NCBI GenBank assembly: GCA_002007465.1
Contig: LNAC01000679.1
Span: 187,723 to 251,722, forward strand
Length of the DNA: 64,000 bases
Direction: 5' to 3'
Origin: Ailurus styani
Taxonomy: Eukaryota; Chordata; Mammalia; Carnivora; Ailuridae
The notes below the pieces were generated by a model. That model was not told where the DNA came from. It ran no database searches and saw nothing but the letters and a program-made list of their open reading frames with translations. Positions 11,170 to 23,126 of this stretch are shown piece by piece (the first letter of the stretch is position 1; each line of letters begins with the position of its first letter). The translations under genes were made by a program, and so were the position numbers.

Positions 11170-12170
11170 TGAAAGCTGCCATGTCCATATGCCCAAACAG
11201 TGGTAATGGAGGAAGGGGCGATTGGAAGAAGACTCTGGACTGGGAATCTGCATGTGTGGTGAAAGGCAGAAGAGAGAAAATGGGCTGAAAACAGGATAAT
11301 TAAATATCAATATAGCAGGAAATCAGATGTTAACTTATCTAATGTTCATTTTTAAATGTCCATTAGGCAAGTTTCTTAAATACGATCTTAGTCTGATTTA
11401 AATAGAAAAGGAATGAGTAAGAATTTCTGAGAAGGCTGGAGAACCAAAAAATGGTGGGGGGACCACTTTCTGATTCTTTAGATTGTTAACCTCAGAATCA
11501 AAACTCCAGGATAGTGCAGCTGATCAGCTGAGCCGAGTTCACATGTGTGTCCCCTTGCTGCCAGTGTTACAGAGAAAGTCGGATCTGTTTTTTATAGAGA
11601 CAAGCAGCTTCTACCACCAATATTTCCTTATTGAGTAGGGATACTGAGCAAGCAAAGGAAAACAAACTTTAAACAGTACAAAACAACCAGTCATTGTTAG
11701 AAGTGGGAAGAAATAAATGGGAGTGTGTAGTGTATCTATGTGTGTATTAACTCTGTACATACAATCAGATAACCTTATATAATTTTATAAATATATATAT
11801 TCAATCCAAAGAACTAAAGCTAGAGTAAGTTAAAGATGAATTTGGTTTGGTGTTTGGGATGGAGAGAGTAGAGGAAGGAATAGACGGTTTTTCATTGTAA
11901 GTTCTTTCCTACTTGGCTTTGTCACATCCATGTGTTTGATAAATTATAAAGTTAATTTAAAAATAATGCATTTTGATCAGAGAATCGTGAATTTACACAA
12001 AATTAAGAGAGATTGAGCTAAACACTGTCCACTTCCAAGACTTTGATTGTAGATTTCATGTTCTATGGTATTAGGGTTCCCAATCACACAGTACAGAGTC
12101 CCAAGTAAACACACAATCCCACAAGCAGAATCTGTGACAGTTTCTGGAAGACCCATCTTATGTGACATCA
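11170..12170. other. No recognisable feature
   Basis: Unique sequence with an AT-rich patch near 11778-11800 and small chance open frames only. Confidence 0.6.
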
Positions 12171-12174
12171 TTAG

Positions 12175-12930
12175 TTGGCAAGGAAATGCAAATCAAAACT
12201 GCAGTGAGATAGCGTTTCATACCACTAGTATGACTATAATCAAATAGTCATAAAATAATGTGAGGATGTAGAGAAATGGAACCCTCTCAAACTGCTGTTG
12301 AGAATGTAAAGGAATTCAGGCACTTTGGATAACAGTCTGGCAATTTCCCAAATTATTACACAGAGTTACCATATGACTCAGGAATTGTACCCCCAAGTAT
12401 ATATTCAAGAGAAATGAAAATAGATGTCCATGAAAGAACTTGTACAGGAATGTTCATAGCAGCATCAGAGCCAAAAAGTGGAAAACCCAAATGCCCAACA
12501 GCTGAAGAATAGAGAAACAATTCGTGGTATGTCCATACCCTTGAATATATTTAAGCCCCATAAAGGAACGAAATATTGGTGTGTGCCACAGCATGGATGA
12601 ACCTTAAAAACCCTGTGTAAAGTGAAAGAAGCTGGTCATATAAAACCTACGTTTCGCATAATTCCTCTTATATGAAATAGCTGGAGAAGTTAAATCTATA
12701 AGCCAGAAAATAGATTATTGACTCTCTTTAGGGCTTGGAGTTATGGGGGTGGGAGGCAAATATGGGCTTCTTTATGAGGTCATAAAACTATTCTTAAATT
12801 GACAGTAGTCATAGTTGAACCAATCTGTAAAAACTATTGAAGTATATACTCTAAGTGGGTGAATTGTGTGATATGTGAATTTTATCTTGACAATATTATT
12901 AATATTAAAAATAAATTAAAAAAACATAAA
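12175..12930 (+). mobile_element. Old L1 3' end
   Basis: Sense L1 3' part: 'gcaaggaaatgcaaatcaaa' (12178-12197), then the 'gaatgttcatagcagcatca' region (12450), 'catggatgaaccttaaaaac' (12592-12611) and an A/T-rich end near 12900-12930. Typical of L1M families. Confidence 0.8.
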
Positions 12931-13740
12931 AAAGTGCTCCTGTGGTGGGTCATACGACATTACTTCATGGAGAAGAAGATCACCCTGCAGTCCAGGCACT
13001 TGAAAAGAAAGTTGAATATTTGTCAGAATACAGACAAGAAAAAGCAATCTGAGGGCATAATTGAGCAGCTTATTAATGATTTGACTCTCACATACTTGTG
13101 GAAGTTGTAGATGGAGTATTATGGAGGAACCTATGGAGTTTTGTGTTCTGGAAGGGAGTCAAACTCTGAGAACAGTAAAAATATGGACAGATTTTTTTTT
13201 ATTAATTAAACTGATTCTCATGTATATAAAAAAGTAAGAATAGCAAGAGAGAAATAATGGAAAGTTATTCTTGTAAAATGTTGAAATGTGTTACAAACTC
13301 AAAACTTTATGAAAATATAACTTCTTGTACTTCGGTGTTCTTGTAATATACAGATACCTGACTTAGTCTTCATTTAGATATAAACTGAAAAAACATAAAA
13401 AACTATAAATAAATCAGCAAAACTGCTGGAAAATCCCTCCAAGCCATGAATCCTTATTAAAAATGTATGTTGGGATGACGAAAGTCTTAAATCACCATAC
13501 TCTGAAAATTGTTAACTGCAGCCAAGTGTAAATGTTTAAAGAAGCAATAAAAAGCAAAGTTATATGAAAAAACTCATGAATTGATAGGTCAGTGGAACTG
13601 AAGAGAAAATCTAGGACAAACTCAAGTATATAGGGATATTTAGTTTTTTAGAAGACATTTTAAGTCAGCGGGAAAAATAGGAATTAATCAACAAATGGCA
13701 TTCAAACAATTGGGCAGTCATTTAGAAAAGAAATTAAGTT
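12931..13740. other. Unassigned; possible 3' flank or retrocopy after L1 A-tail
   Basis: The stretch 12940-13110 directly follows the A-rich end of the L1 and has different composition. One plus frame has 59 codons without a stop (from about 12931). Another reads 'EEDHPAVQALEKKVEYLSEY' before stops appear. I cannot assign it. Nothing is recognised from 13110 to 13740. Confidence 0.35.
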
Positions 13741-13942
13741 GGGGCGCCTGGGTGGCTCAGTGGTTAAGCATCTGCCTTCGGCTCAGGTCATGATCCTGGG
13801 GTCCTGGGATCGAGCCCTGCATCAGGCTCCCTGCTCGGTGGGAAGCCTGCTTCTCCCTCTCCCACTCACCCTGCTTGTGTTTCCTCTCTCACTGTATCTC
13901 TCTCTGTCAAATAAATAAATAAAATCTTTAAAGAGGAAAAAA
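13741..13942 (+). mobile_element. Can-SINE
   Basis: Head 'ggggcgcctgggtggctcag', intact core, and tail AAATAAATAAATAAAATCTTT. Flanks 'aaagaaattaagtt' (13727-13740) and '..aaaggttaagtt' (13941-13954 region) suggest an imperfect TSD. Confidence 0.93.
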
Positions 13943-14009
13943 AAGGTTAAGTTTGTATCTGTTTCTCATAATTTCAGCAATATAAATTCTAGTTTGAGTC
14001 AAAAAATTT

Positions 14010-14078
14010 AAATGCATATATATAAATACATATATATATAATATATATAAATGCATATATATAAATATATATGTGATT
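14010..14078. repeat. AT-rich (TA)n low-complexity tract
   Basis: Alternating TA with 'aaatgcatatatataaata' units repeated two to three times. Confidence 0.85.
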
Positions 14079-14445
14079 TGTATATAGAGATAAATTTAAA
14101 AAGTTGTTTAGTTCATAAAGAGGACAAAAAATAAAAAAACAACAAGAAAAGAGTAAACATCGATACAGACAGCTCATTATGGAAGGCGAACACTTTGAAG
14201 ATGTCTGATGGATTGAAAGGAAGAGAATAGTTGGTTGAGAATTGAAGCACAGAGAGACTATGGGAAGAAAAGAACTATTTCAAGCTAAGTAAAGGGCTCC
14301 TTCTTTCTGAGGTAATGACTCTGACCTTATTCCATTCCTAAAGATAGTAGGTAATCAGCCTCAACCTACCATTCCTAAGCAAAAAGGCAAATTTGGGAAG
14401 TATGAATTGGCTCAGGAATACTGCAAATTACAAAGTATTCTATTT

Positions 14446-14642
14446 GGGGCGCCTGGGTGGCTCAGTGGGTTAAAGCATGACTTGCCTTCGGCTCAGGTCA
14501 TGATCCCAGGGTCCTGGGATCGAGGCCCACATCAGGCTCCCTGCTTAATGGGGAGCCTGTTTCCTCCTCTCTCTCTGCCTGCCTCTCTGCCTACTTGTGA
14601 TCTCCCTCTCTGTGTCAAATAAATAAATAAAATCTTTAAAAA
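14446..14642 (+). mobile_element. Can-SINE (young type)
   Basis: Full SINE with the TCTGCCTGCCTCTCTGCC block. A perfect 14-bp TSD, 'aaagtattctattt', lies at 14432-14445 and 14643-14656. Confidence 0.96.
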
Positions 14643-14656
14643 AAAGTATTCTATTT

Positions 14657-15300
14657 GTATGTTTTCCTTACTTATAAATGCAGAAAGGTATACACACATC
14701 CTGTTCTTGTATCTGTGGTAGTTTGTTTGTATATTTCAGCATACTTAACATTATATATGTTTCATTTTCTTCAATAACACAGCATAAAAATCTGCCAAGT
14801 AAATTATCCAAATTTAGAGCTTTTTGATATTTCATTCTTTTTTTCCCCCCTAACAGTTGTGCTCCCATATCTGTCTTTGGAACAACTAAGTGGTAAAAGA
14901 TCCACATACATTTAATTAAAAATAAAATGTTGCTTATTTAAAAAGCAGTGAATGTTTTTCGAAAGTCACGTGTCTTCGGGATGTTAGCCATTCTACCTCA
15001 GTGTGCATTTTTGTATTTCTAATACCAGGCCTCATGTCTAGTGGTATGTTAAATGCTTTCCTATCATCTGTTTATGCTATTTTCCTGCCCGCTTTCACAG
15101 ATTGAACACCTAAACTTATGGTCAAGTAGAGTGATCTATAAAATGTCATCGCTAACGAAAGGAAGCTGTGAGAGATGTCCCCTCACACCATTAGCGACAG
15201 TTGCACTGCAGACACTGGTAAACCTTGAGAAGTGGGGGTGCTGGACTCAAGCAAATAGTTCCTCCCTTCATGATACCCAGTTTTAGAGATGCTGACTACT
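14657..15300. other. No recognisable feature
   Basis: Unique sequence; small open frames on both strands with no recognisable domain. Confidence 0.55.
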
Positions 15301-15304
15301 CTGA

Positions 15305-15530
15305 TTTTTGTAGAGTGTAGAGGTTAAGTGTCAATACATGAAGCTAGACTGACCAGCTCTGAAACTACTAATATTTGACCTTGAGTCTATTAGTTAACCT
15401 CTGTGTAATTCAGTTTCATCATTTGCAAAATATTACTGATGAGTTTTTTGCATTATGTTTATGATTAATATTAACATTATTAATAACATATTCATGTGTT
15501 TGAAAGGCCTAGCATGGTACCTCCTAATAA
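15305..15530 (+). mobile_element. MIR SINE remnant
   Basis: It follows MIR order: 'gtgtagaggttaagtgtc', 'tgaccttgagtctattagtt', 'aacctctgtgtaattcagtt', then 'gcctagcatggtacctcc' near 15507. Strongly diverged. Confidence 0.7.
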
Positions 15531-16915
15531 TGTAAAATTGAGAAATATTAACTGTCTGCATAAGAAAGAATGACAAGGCATTTAGCATCAGATGATCAAA
15601 TGTGAATATACAGTTGAGATTGCCTAGGTTGGAAAGTCTCCACTAGCATATTTTGGAACTTGAGTTTAGATTGCCATCTAAGAGGTAGCAGGCTAATAAG
15701 AGAATGATCTTCTGAATGTTCATTTATAATTCTGATGTTTACGAGGTACATGGCTTTAGAAAAAGTGATTTTTAACTAACTTAACTATTAAGTTGCTTAA
15801 CTTGGTGGTTATTGTATCCCTACTATGGTAACAGATGCTGGGAATAGAGAGGTGAATGAAAGAAAATCTCCCTCTTTCCCAGAGCTTATATTCTAAATGG
15901 AGGCTTTGTGAGATATCTAGGATTCCAGTGATTTTGGGGCTTGACATTTCTAACCCCAAAGTTTCAACCCTGGCAGATCCATACACACTAAAATGCTGTC
16001 TCACATCTGTGACTCTGGATGAGGGTGCTGGCTATCTCTCTTTGCTTTTGCACAGTTGTGGAAAGGATTACTTGCCCATCACTCTGATGTTGAGCAAAAT
16101 GTAAAGGAACCAGGGAGGGAATGTATTGATATGATGGACATTAATAAAAAAAACTCTACATAAATGGAATCCCCTTATCAAAATAATTTGTATTCTATTT
16201 AACACATATTAGAGTAACTAATATACAGAGATGGATAAGACAGGATCTCTGCCTACGAGGAGCTCAGAGACTAGTCAAGTTATAACTTAGCATGCTCACC
16301 CTGGAAGACATATGGACAAAGGAAAGTATTATAGGAACACACAGAGTAGAACTTCTCTTTTTAAATCAGGAAGACAGATGGGAGTAACATAGAAAGTTAT
16401 ATGTGAAGAGAAGGAACAGAAGTATAGGGATTCTCAGGCAAAGACGGAGCAAGGAACCTTTTAGACAGTAACAACATGTGCAAAGCATCATACACGAAAT
16501 GCCAGGTGAATTTAAAAGTGGTGAGAATGTACAGTGACCCACACCCCTTGTTTTACCAAACACCTGACCCCACGCAACTCCAGCTGTTTACAACCTCATC
16601 AGAAGGAATTAGCTGAATTTGATTAAAGCATGACAGTGAGTTGGAGAATAAACAGCTAAATCTGGAAACTTCATTTAGGCCCAAATTGTGAAGTTGGAGC
16701 ATGCCAATCTTAAGAGTGGGGATCTTGTCTTTCATGGAACAGGATGTCTTCAAAGGTACGTAAGCTGAGAAGTAAAGACCTAAGGAATAATTTGGGAGGT
16801 ACAATCCTGGTAGCAACCTGCTTAATAGAGAACTAAAGAGATTGAAGTCAATGTAACCATCACAGATGCTGATGCAAATATTTGAAAGAGAGAGATGAAG
16901 TCTTGAGAAAGTCCT
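15531..16915. other. No gene; weak ancient-repeat traces
   Basis: Phrases near 15808-15900 ('cagagcttatattctaaatg') and 16225-16275 ('aggatctctgcctacgagga') recall an old mammal-wide repeat. The match is too weak for a family call. Open frames on both strands at 15756-16104 overlap this and are not credible genes. Confidence 0.4.
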
Positions 16916-16919
16916 ATTT

Positions 16920-17110
16920 TATTTATTTAATCCATATTCATTGAGCATCTATGTTGTGCCAGGCAGTTTCTGGTTTTTGGAGATTTAGCTAAACAAAACA
17001 GAATCTCTGCCCTCCTGCAACTTCTATTTTAGGGATCTGAAAACTAAGGAAACATCTAGCATCTGATACATGCTCAGTAAATACTATTAAATGAATGAAT
17101 AGATGGTTTG
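16920..17110 (+). repeat. Ancient mammal-wide repeat
   Basis: Contains 'cattgagcatctatgttgtg' and 'ctctgccctcctgcaacttc', and ends in 'gctcagtaaatactatt' plus 'aatgaatgaat', as old L2/MIR-era repeats do. The family is not assigned. Confidence 0.5.
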
Positions 17111-17739
17111 GATTAATTCAAGGAGATAGAGAATGACTTCACATAAGAAGATTGACTGAATATCGAAACCATTAACCCAGATGTGGTGTATAGTAGGCAC
17201 ATTTACTATCACTGGAGGAGAAATAGAACTAAATACATCTCCGTGCCTCCCTTCAGGACATTACTCTTTAAAAAAACCAAGAGGTAAGGTGTGTGTATGT
17301 GAGAGACAGACAGATAGAAAGGCGGAGACAGAAGAGAGGAAAGAATGAATTAGCAACTTAACCACATTGAAATGTTAGTACCAAATAAAGGACCTAGAAT
17401 GTTCTCTAGTGCTTCAAACTGGGGAGGAGAGCCATATGCTAAGAAGGGAAGTTTTGAAGATGAAATAGGATTTAAATGGTGATTGGGATTAAATGATTAG
17501 AGAAGCTACAGATGGGAAAAGTGCATACCAGATGGGAAAACTGTGCAATCAAAATACATGTGGAAAATGTGGGGAATAACCAAGTCCATTCCTGGGGCCG
17601 CAGAAGGAGACTAGTCTGGGGAAGAGGGTTCCAGAGAGAGCTGAGACACGCAGCTGAAAGTGAAACAGGACAACTGTAAAGGTGGTATCGATGAAGAGAG
17701 GCTTTCTTCCTCATACACCCTGCTGAACTCCTTTGCTTT

Positions 17740-18240
17740 CTTAATTCTTAGACCGAGATAAAGCAGACTGTGTCCTGTAGGGCAGAAAAAGATTTTCTCA
17801 GCTCTCTTAAGGTCCCTGGCTGGGTCTGAAAATTAAACTATTAAAGAGGAATTAACAGGAGAAAAGCATATAAATGTATTTAATACAAATTTTACGTGAC
17901 ACAGGGGCCTTTGTAAGGAAATAAAGACCTGAAGAAACAATTAGACCTGAGCGCTTTTATGCTGGGTGGGATGCAGAGTGGGCAGTTGTGGAACAACGTG
18001 ATAGAGAAAGAATATGAGCTAAATGTAGTAAACTGAGGGAACCGTCAGGCCTATTAGTTCAGGTTTTTCTCCCTCCTTTTGGAGATAAGGATGTTCCTTT
18101 CCTCCTAGAAAAGATATGGGGAGGGCACCTCTCCCTGAGCATCTTAGGACCTGCTTCAGAGAAGGACAGGAGGAGGTCAGAGAGATCTTCCTGCTTCCGC
18201 CATTTTCTCAAACTCCTTCAGCTGAGAATATTGACGAGGC
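17740..18240. repeat. Possible ancient interspersed repeat, family unknown
   Basis: The stretch 17790-18200 ('ggctgggtctgaaaattaaa', 'ttttacgtgacacaggggcc', 'atgagctaaatgtagtaaac') feels like a known dispersed repeat from mammalian genomes. I cannot name the family. No open frame of interest. Confidence 0.3.
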
Positions 18241-18441
18241 TGAAGTACCACATTTGAGGTAACATGTTCTGAACCCCAGCCAGCCCTAAATTACATTGTG
18301 CATCAGCCTCTGCCATCCTTTCCTGTTTGGTAACTACATCTTTGGTAGCTGAAATGTAGAGTCTCTCATTATGATGTTGCAAAACAAAATGTGGGACTAC
18401 ACAGAGACCAGTTACATCTGGATTCATAAACAAAAGATACA

Positions 18442-18650
18442 TTTTTAAAGATTTATTTATTGACTTGAGAAAAAGAGTGACAGAAAGAGACAGCAAGCAA
18501 GGGGAGGGGTAGAGGGAGAGAGAGAATGCCAAGCAGACTTGGCACTGAGTCCCGAGCCCAACCTGGGGCTCAACCTCATGACCCTGAGATCATGACCTGA
18601 GCCAAAACCAAGAGTCAGACGCATAACCAACTGAGCCACACAGGCGCCCC
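18442..18650 (-). mobile_element. Can-SINE (old subtype)
   Basis: Reverse-oriented; left part 'ttttaaagatttatttattg', right end 'gccacacaggcgcccc'. The core 'gagatcatgacctgagccaa' is intact. TSD not clear. Confidence 0.9.
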
Positions 18651-18689
18651 AACAGATGCACTCTTCATTTTAAGTCTGTCTCATGAAAT

Positions 18690-19825
18690 ATTTAGGACAT
18701 TCTTATACTGAAAAATATCCGTTGATATTGAATTTCAAATTTAAATTCAAATGTAACTGGATACCCTGTATTTTCATTTGCAAAATCTGTGAACTCCTCT
18801 TAGAACTATGAGAGAAATTGGACTCTGAGCAGTTCTTACCCTGTTAGTTCTAAGGATTTCAAATGAGAAGTCGAGAATCTGTGATATCCTTGTTTAAATT
18901 AAGCCCATCTAATGTTTGACTTGTGTGAAGGGAAAATGATTTCTCCATAGGAGTTATCACTGTGTAAAACTTCGTACGGTGTTGTTTATTTCCAAAGGCA
19001 AGGGGAAAAAATCAAAGAGAAAGAAAACAAGCCCCCCCCCCCCATTTCAGAGTGAAGCAGTCTAGAAATGTCAAGTGCCTTCTATGACTACCAGTTCCTC
19101 TTCTCAGTGCGGGCTGAGCACATGAAGGGGTTAAGTCTTAAAGCTGCCTTTAGCCCTAGGACTCCTATTTACTTTAATGGAAATCACTTTTCCAAGGCAC
19201 CGTGCTGGTTCTGAAAAATCAGGTTAAAGGTCATCCTGTGAGTCCAAGAATAATAAATTTGCAATTTGTACTTTTCTGACCTCTAGAAATATTTTTTGGT
19301 GTTTGAGGCCAAAGAAAACAAAGTAGTGCTTTGAAAGGACTGGGGAGCTATCAATTGATCAATTTAAGTGGGATTATCTGATAATTGGGTAAATACATTG
19401 TTATTGATGTCCAGAAGGAGGAAGATGTGCCAAGAAAACACTAATGCCGAGGCCTAGATTTATCTGCTAATCCTTGAAGGAGGCAGTTTACTGAGGACAT
19501 GAGTAATTGCTCTGCTAACAGATTTATTCTTCCTTTAAGCCCCATTTGGGGCTTAAATTCTCCCCTCTTTCCAGCAGTTCAAAATGTGGCCCGAGTCCCA
19601 CTGCCCACGGTGTTAGACTTCGCAGTCCTTCCTAGGCATGTTCAGACTCCAGTTTCTTTGATTTGACATTCACTGCTCTAGCAAAAGGCTAGCACTCCAG
19701 CCAGATGTGCTTTTATGCAAGTGAACTTGGAGCAATTTTGCATTTGATTAAACAACCTGGAAAGACTTGCTTCTTCTCTTTAGCTGTATTTTTAACCAGA
19801 TTACTTTTAAATAGAGCCTTAATGA
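18690..19825. other. Repeat-free island, candidate conserved non-coding element
   Basis: About 1.1 kb with no recognised interspersed repeat, unusual in this window. It is moderately GC-balanced, with AT-rich homeobox-like words ('tgataattgg', 'ttttgcatttgattaa' near 19736-19751), a perfect 24-bp palindrome at 19534-19557 and a C12 run at 19032-19043. Enhancer-like function is inference only. Confidence 0.35.
19534..19557. repeat. Perfect 11-bp inverted repeat, 2-nt loop
   Basis: Arms 'tttaagcccca' and 'tggggcttaaa' are perfect reverse complements separated by 'tt'. It could be a dimeric factor site or a hairpin. Confidence 0.9.
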
Positions 19826-20010
19826 CAATATGGCTCAGTGGGAAAAGGCCAGGACTGGAAACCAGGAAACCAGTGTTTTAATCTTGACTCTGTCTGTAAT
19901 TAGCTTTGTGACCTTGATTAATCTTATTACATTGTCTAACTCTTTTGGCCTCTAATTTCTCATTTGTGAGTCAAGGGAATAGAGCTGAGATTGCTTCCAG
20001 CTCGAACTAT
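19826..20010 (+). mobile_element. MIR SINE
   Basis: Clear MIR order: 'atggctcagtgggaaaaggc', 'gaaaccaggaaaccagtg', 'ttagctttgtgaccttgatt' and 'gcctctaatttctcatttgt'. Confidence 0.8.
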
Positions 20011-20258
20011 CAATGAAGGGATAAAAGTAATTGATCTGTACTTTGTGTTGAGCATGTAGACCCAACTTCCAGGATTTTTTATGATTTTCATTTCTGTCGT
20101 CTTTTATAGAGATACATGTCTCTACAACATGAATGCACTTAAAACTTCTGCTGAGAGAGGTAAGACAGTTGCACAGAGCAGGACAATTATGCATCCAAAA
20201 AAAACTATGTAGAATTTTCCTGTGAATATTACACTATTCTGAAACCCCACTATATCCA

Positions 20259-20296
20259 ACTCATTTTAAAAACAGGGTCATTTTATTAAAATGAGT
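20259..20296. repeat. Perfect 11-bp inverted repeat, 16-nt loop
   Basis: Arms 'actcattttaa' (20259-20269) and 'ttaaaatgagt' (20286-20296) pair perfectly. AT-rich, so it may be chance. Confidence 0.8.
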
Positions 20297-20299
20297 CCC

Positions 20300-21376
20300 A
20301 AATCCAAATATATAAATGCATGTGTTTACATAGTCAAAACAATATAGATCTATATATTTCCCTATATTCTCTTATGTAGATAGTTATGTCTTTAAGATTA
20401 TAAAATAATATTCTCCAGTGATTATCCTTTCTTTTCATGGATTTCTTGATCTGTTTGGGCAGATTTCATAACTTAACCCCATAGCCAACCTGTCCAGAGA
20501 CTTCTATGGTTAAAGTAGGCAGTACTCATTTTAAAATCTCTTCGTTTTTATTTTTATGTTTATTTATTTAACTATAAAATGGGTTTATTATATTTGGAAT
20601 CTTTAAAGCCATCTTGATCTTCAAGGACAGAGTTAGTACCGTGATGTTGAGGGTTCTTTTTCAGCATATATCTTATTTGTGAGCAAAAGGCCTTGGCAGG
20701 ATTCACATTTATTTTGAGAAAAATCAACAACAACCTGTCAGACAATCTATAAAAGAAAGAAAGAATAATCATCTCAGCTTCATTTAAAATACCTTGGAGA
20801 ATGTATTAGTTATGGAAGCTTCTTAAGAAATATGAGATAAGGAATACTGTGGGTCAATTAAAATAGAAATTTCTGTCCCAAATAATTAGGTTAGTAGGAA
20901 GCATGAAGCAGAAGTCATGGGTATGGTGAAGCAGCGAGGTATATGCGGAGAGCAGGTAAAAGGAAACTTGTCAGAAGCCAAGGCTGTGGCCATCATTAAA
21001 AGGGAATGTGTATTTCATGAGGTCATCTAAGGGCCTATGTTCCTTTGTCTTATTGCTCTGCATTCATTAGAGTATTCCATCTACTTGGGTCATCACTGGG
21101 TGGCTTTCATTCCAGCCACACATTTCTCCAGCTGAAAAGTGTAGACTCAGCAGCTTCTTAATACAGAAGTGACACAGAAGTTTCATACATCACTCTGCTC
21201 ATGTGTCATTGCAAAAGCTTGCTCACACGGTCACTCCTAATGACAACAGAGGCTAGGAAATGTAATCTGACTGGGTGGCCATGCAATACACTTTTATCAA
21301 AAGTTCTATTACTACAAAAGGAGAATGAATATGAGGGGGCTTTTATAGCAGTCTCTGCTACAAAGATATCATAGTC
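20300..21376. other. No recognisable feature
   Basis: Unique sequence. A short (TTTA)-rich tract lies at 20550-20575. Confidence 0.55.
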
Positions 21377-21393
21377 AGATACTTCTTTTTTTT

Positions 21394-21600
21394 TTTTTTT
21401 AAAGNNNNNNNAAGATTTTATTTATTTATTTCACAGAGGGAGAGAGATCACAAGGAGGCAGAGAGGCAGGCAGAGAGAGAGAGGGGGAAGCAGGCTCCCC
21501 GCTGAGCAGGGAGCCCGATGCGGGCCTCGATCCCAGGATCCTGAGATCATGACCTGAGCCGAAAGCAGAGGCTTTAACCCACTGAGCCACCCAGGCGCCC
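21394..21600 (-). mobile_element. Can-SINE (young type) with assembly gap in tail
   Basis: Reverse-oriented SINE ending 'ccacccaggcgccc'. The TSD 'agatacttcttttttt' lies at 21377-21393 and 21601-21617. The tail is broken by seven Ns at 21405-21411, between two 'aaag' motifs. Confidence 0.93.
21405..21411. other. Assembly gap (7 N)
   Basis: Seven Ns lie in the T-rich tail of the SINE. The bases around it ('aaag' left, 'aagatttta' right) resemble the duplicated tail seen at 7537-7580. Confidence 0.95.
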
Positions 21601-21611
21601 AGATACTTCTT

Positions 21612-21791
21612 TTTTTTAAGACCTATTTATTTTAGAGAGGCAGAAAGAATGGCAGAGGAAGAGAATCTTCAAGCAGACGCCCCACGGAGCTCAGAGCCCG
21701 ATTCGGGGCTTGATCCCACCACCTATGAGATCATGACCTGAGCCGAAACCAAAAGTCATACACTTAACTGACTGAGCCACCCAGGTGCCCC
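21612..21791 (-). mobile_element. Can-SINE (old subtype), next to young SINE
   Basis: Reverse-oriented; right end 'ccacccaggtgcccc', core 'gagatcatgacctgagccga' with diverged middle. The younger SINE at 21394 went into sequence at its tail end. Confidence 0.88.
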
Positions 21792-21799
21792 TCGTGGGC

Positions 21800-22935
21800 T
21801 AATCTTTCTAAATATCCCTCCATCAGTAGACAAAACATTTTATAATAATTCCATATGAACAATTCAGTCATCACAAAATCTCAGTGGTCATGATAATGTT
21901 TCAAACACTAGTTTTAAACCTTTAGTTAATGAAAAAAAAAAAAGTTAAGGGCAAATACTTGAGAACTTTCTTGCCAACATGAAACACTCCAGGCTAAAAG
22001 AGGGTTATTTTTAGGATAGCATCTTCTCTGTGTTGCCACATCTTGAATTCTTCTTGAAGGCTTTTTCAAGCTCAGACATAGATGCTATTACATTTGTGAA
22101 TTGGGATTGACACAGTCTACCCTAACTGGGCCGATGTTAGAAATATCTTAAAGATTAGAGACTTACTGGTCCTTAGGACAGGAAAGAACCCAGCTCTAGA
22201 GATAATAATGTATTTCTTGTTTATCATAGTCTTGTAATAATTTATCATAGTCTTTCTCATAACATCCATGTTAATCTCTGTGTATATGCCCCAAACCTTT
22301 TCTGTTTCCTCTGAGCAATCTTTACTTAGATTCTATAATGCAAATTGTAGAGAGCTAGTCAAGTTGATAGAAACAGTTAACATTGAACAGAACTCTTTCC
22401 TACTGACCATCTCATGGTAACTGGCCAACTTATGGAGTGACTGGCCCTGGGTCCAGTGTAACTTCCAGAATAATTCAGGGCCACTTCCAAACACATACCA
22501 GTCAACAACAGAATCCTTAAACAGGTGACACTTTTATCTGGAAAGCAAAGGTGAACATTGCACATACTGTGATGAATGAAGCTAGTGTCATATTTTATTT
22601 TCTATATCCTTGATTTTAAGGCACATCATCATTTATGTATTTACTACATAGAAAACCAATGTTGCTGCTTAAAACACAACTCAGTTTGACAGAAGGTGCA
22701 GAGTGAAAACCTGGTGCATCATGTGATTGAGAAGACAGAGTAACCACATTGTTTGTAATGATGATAACCAGCAATTGTTAAGCAGCTATGTGATAGAGAT
22801 GATTTTTAGGTGATTTGCATAAGTTAAATAATTATCTTAACCATCGTATGAAAGACACAAGTTATTAAATATAACAAATTGAAAAATCTCATTTATTACA
22901 TCCCTGGAGGTAATCATTTATACTTAAAAAAAAAG
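21800..22935. other. No recognisable feature
   Basis: Unique sequence. 'tttatcatagtctt' appears twice near 22221 and 22243, a small direct repeat. Confidence 0.55.
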
Positions 22936-22937
22936 CA

Positions 22938-23126
22938 GGGGGCACTTGGGTGGCTCAGTAGGTTAAGTGTCTAATCTTGGCTTCAGCTCAGGTCACGACC
23001 TCGGGGTGTGGGATGGAGCACTGCCTTGGACTCTGCACTCAGCAGGGAGTCTGCTTGTGATTCTCCCTCTACTTTTGCCTTCCCCCCACCTCAAATAAAT
23101 AAATCTTTAAAAAGTAAAATAAAAAA
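22938..23126 (+). mobile_element. Can-SINE (old subtype)
   Basis: Head 'gggggcacttgggtggctca', then 'taggttaagtgtctaatctt' and a diverged core 'aggtcacgacctcggggtg'; tail AAATAAATAAATC plus A-rich end. No clear TSD. Confidence 0.88.
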
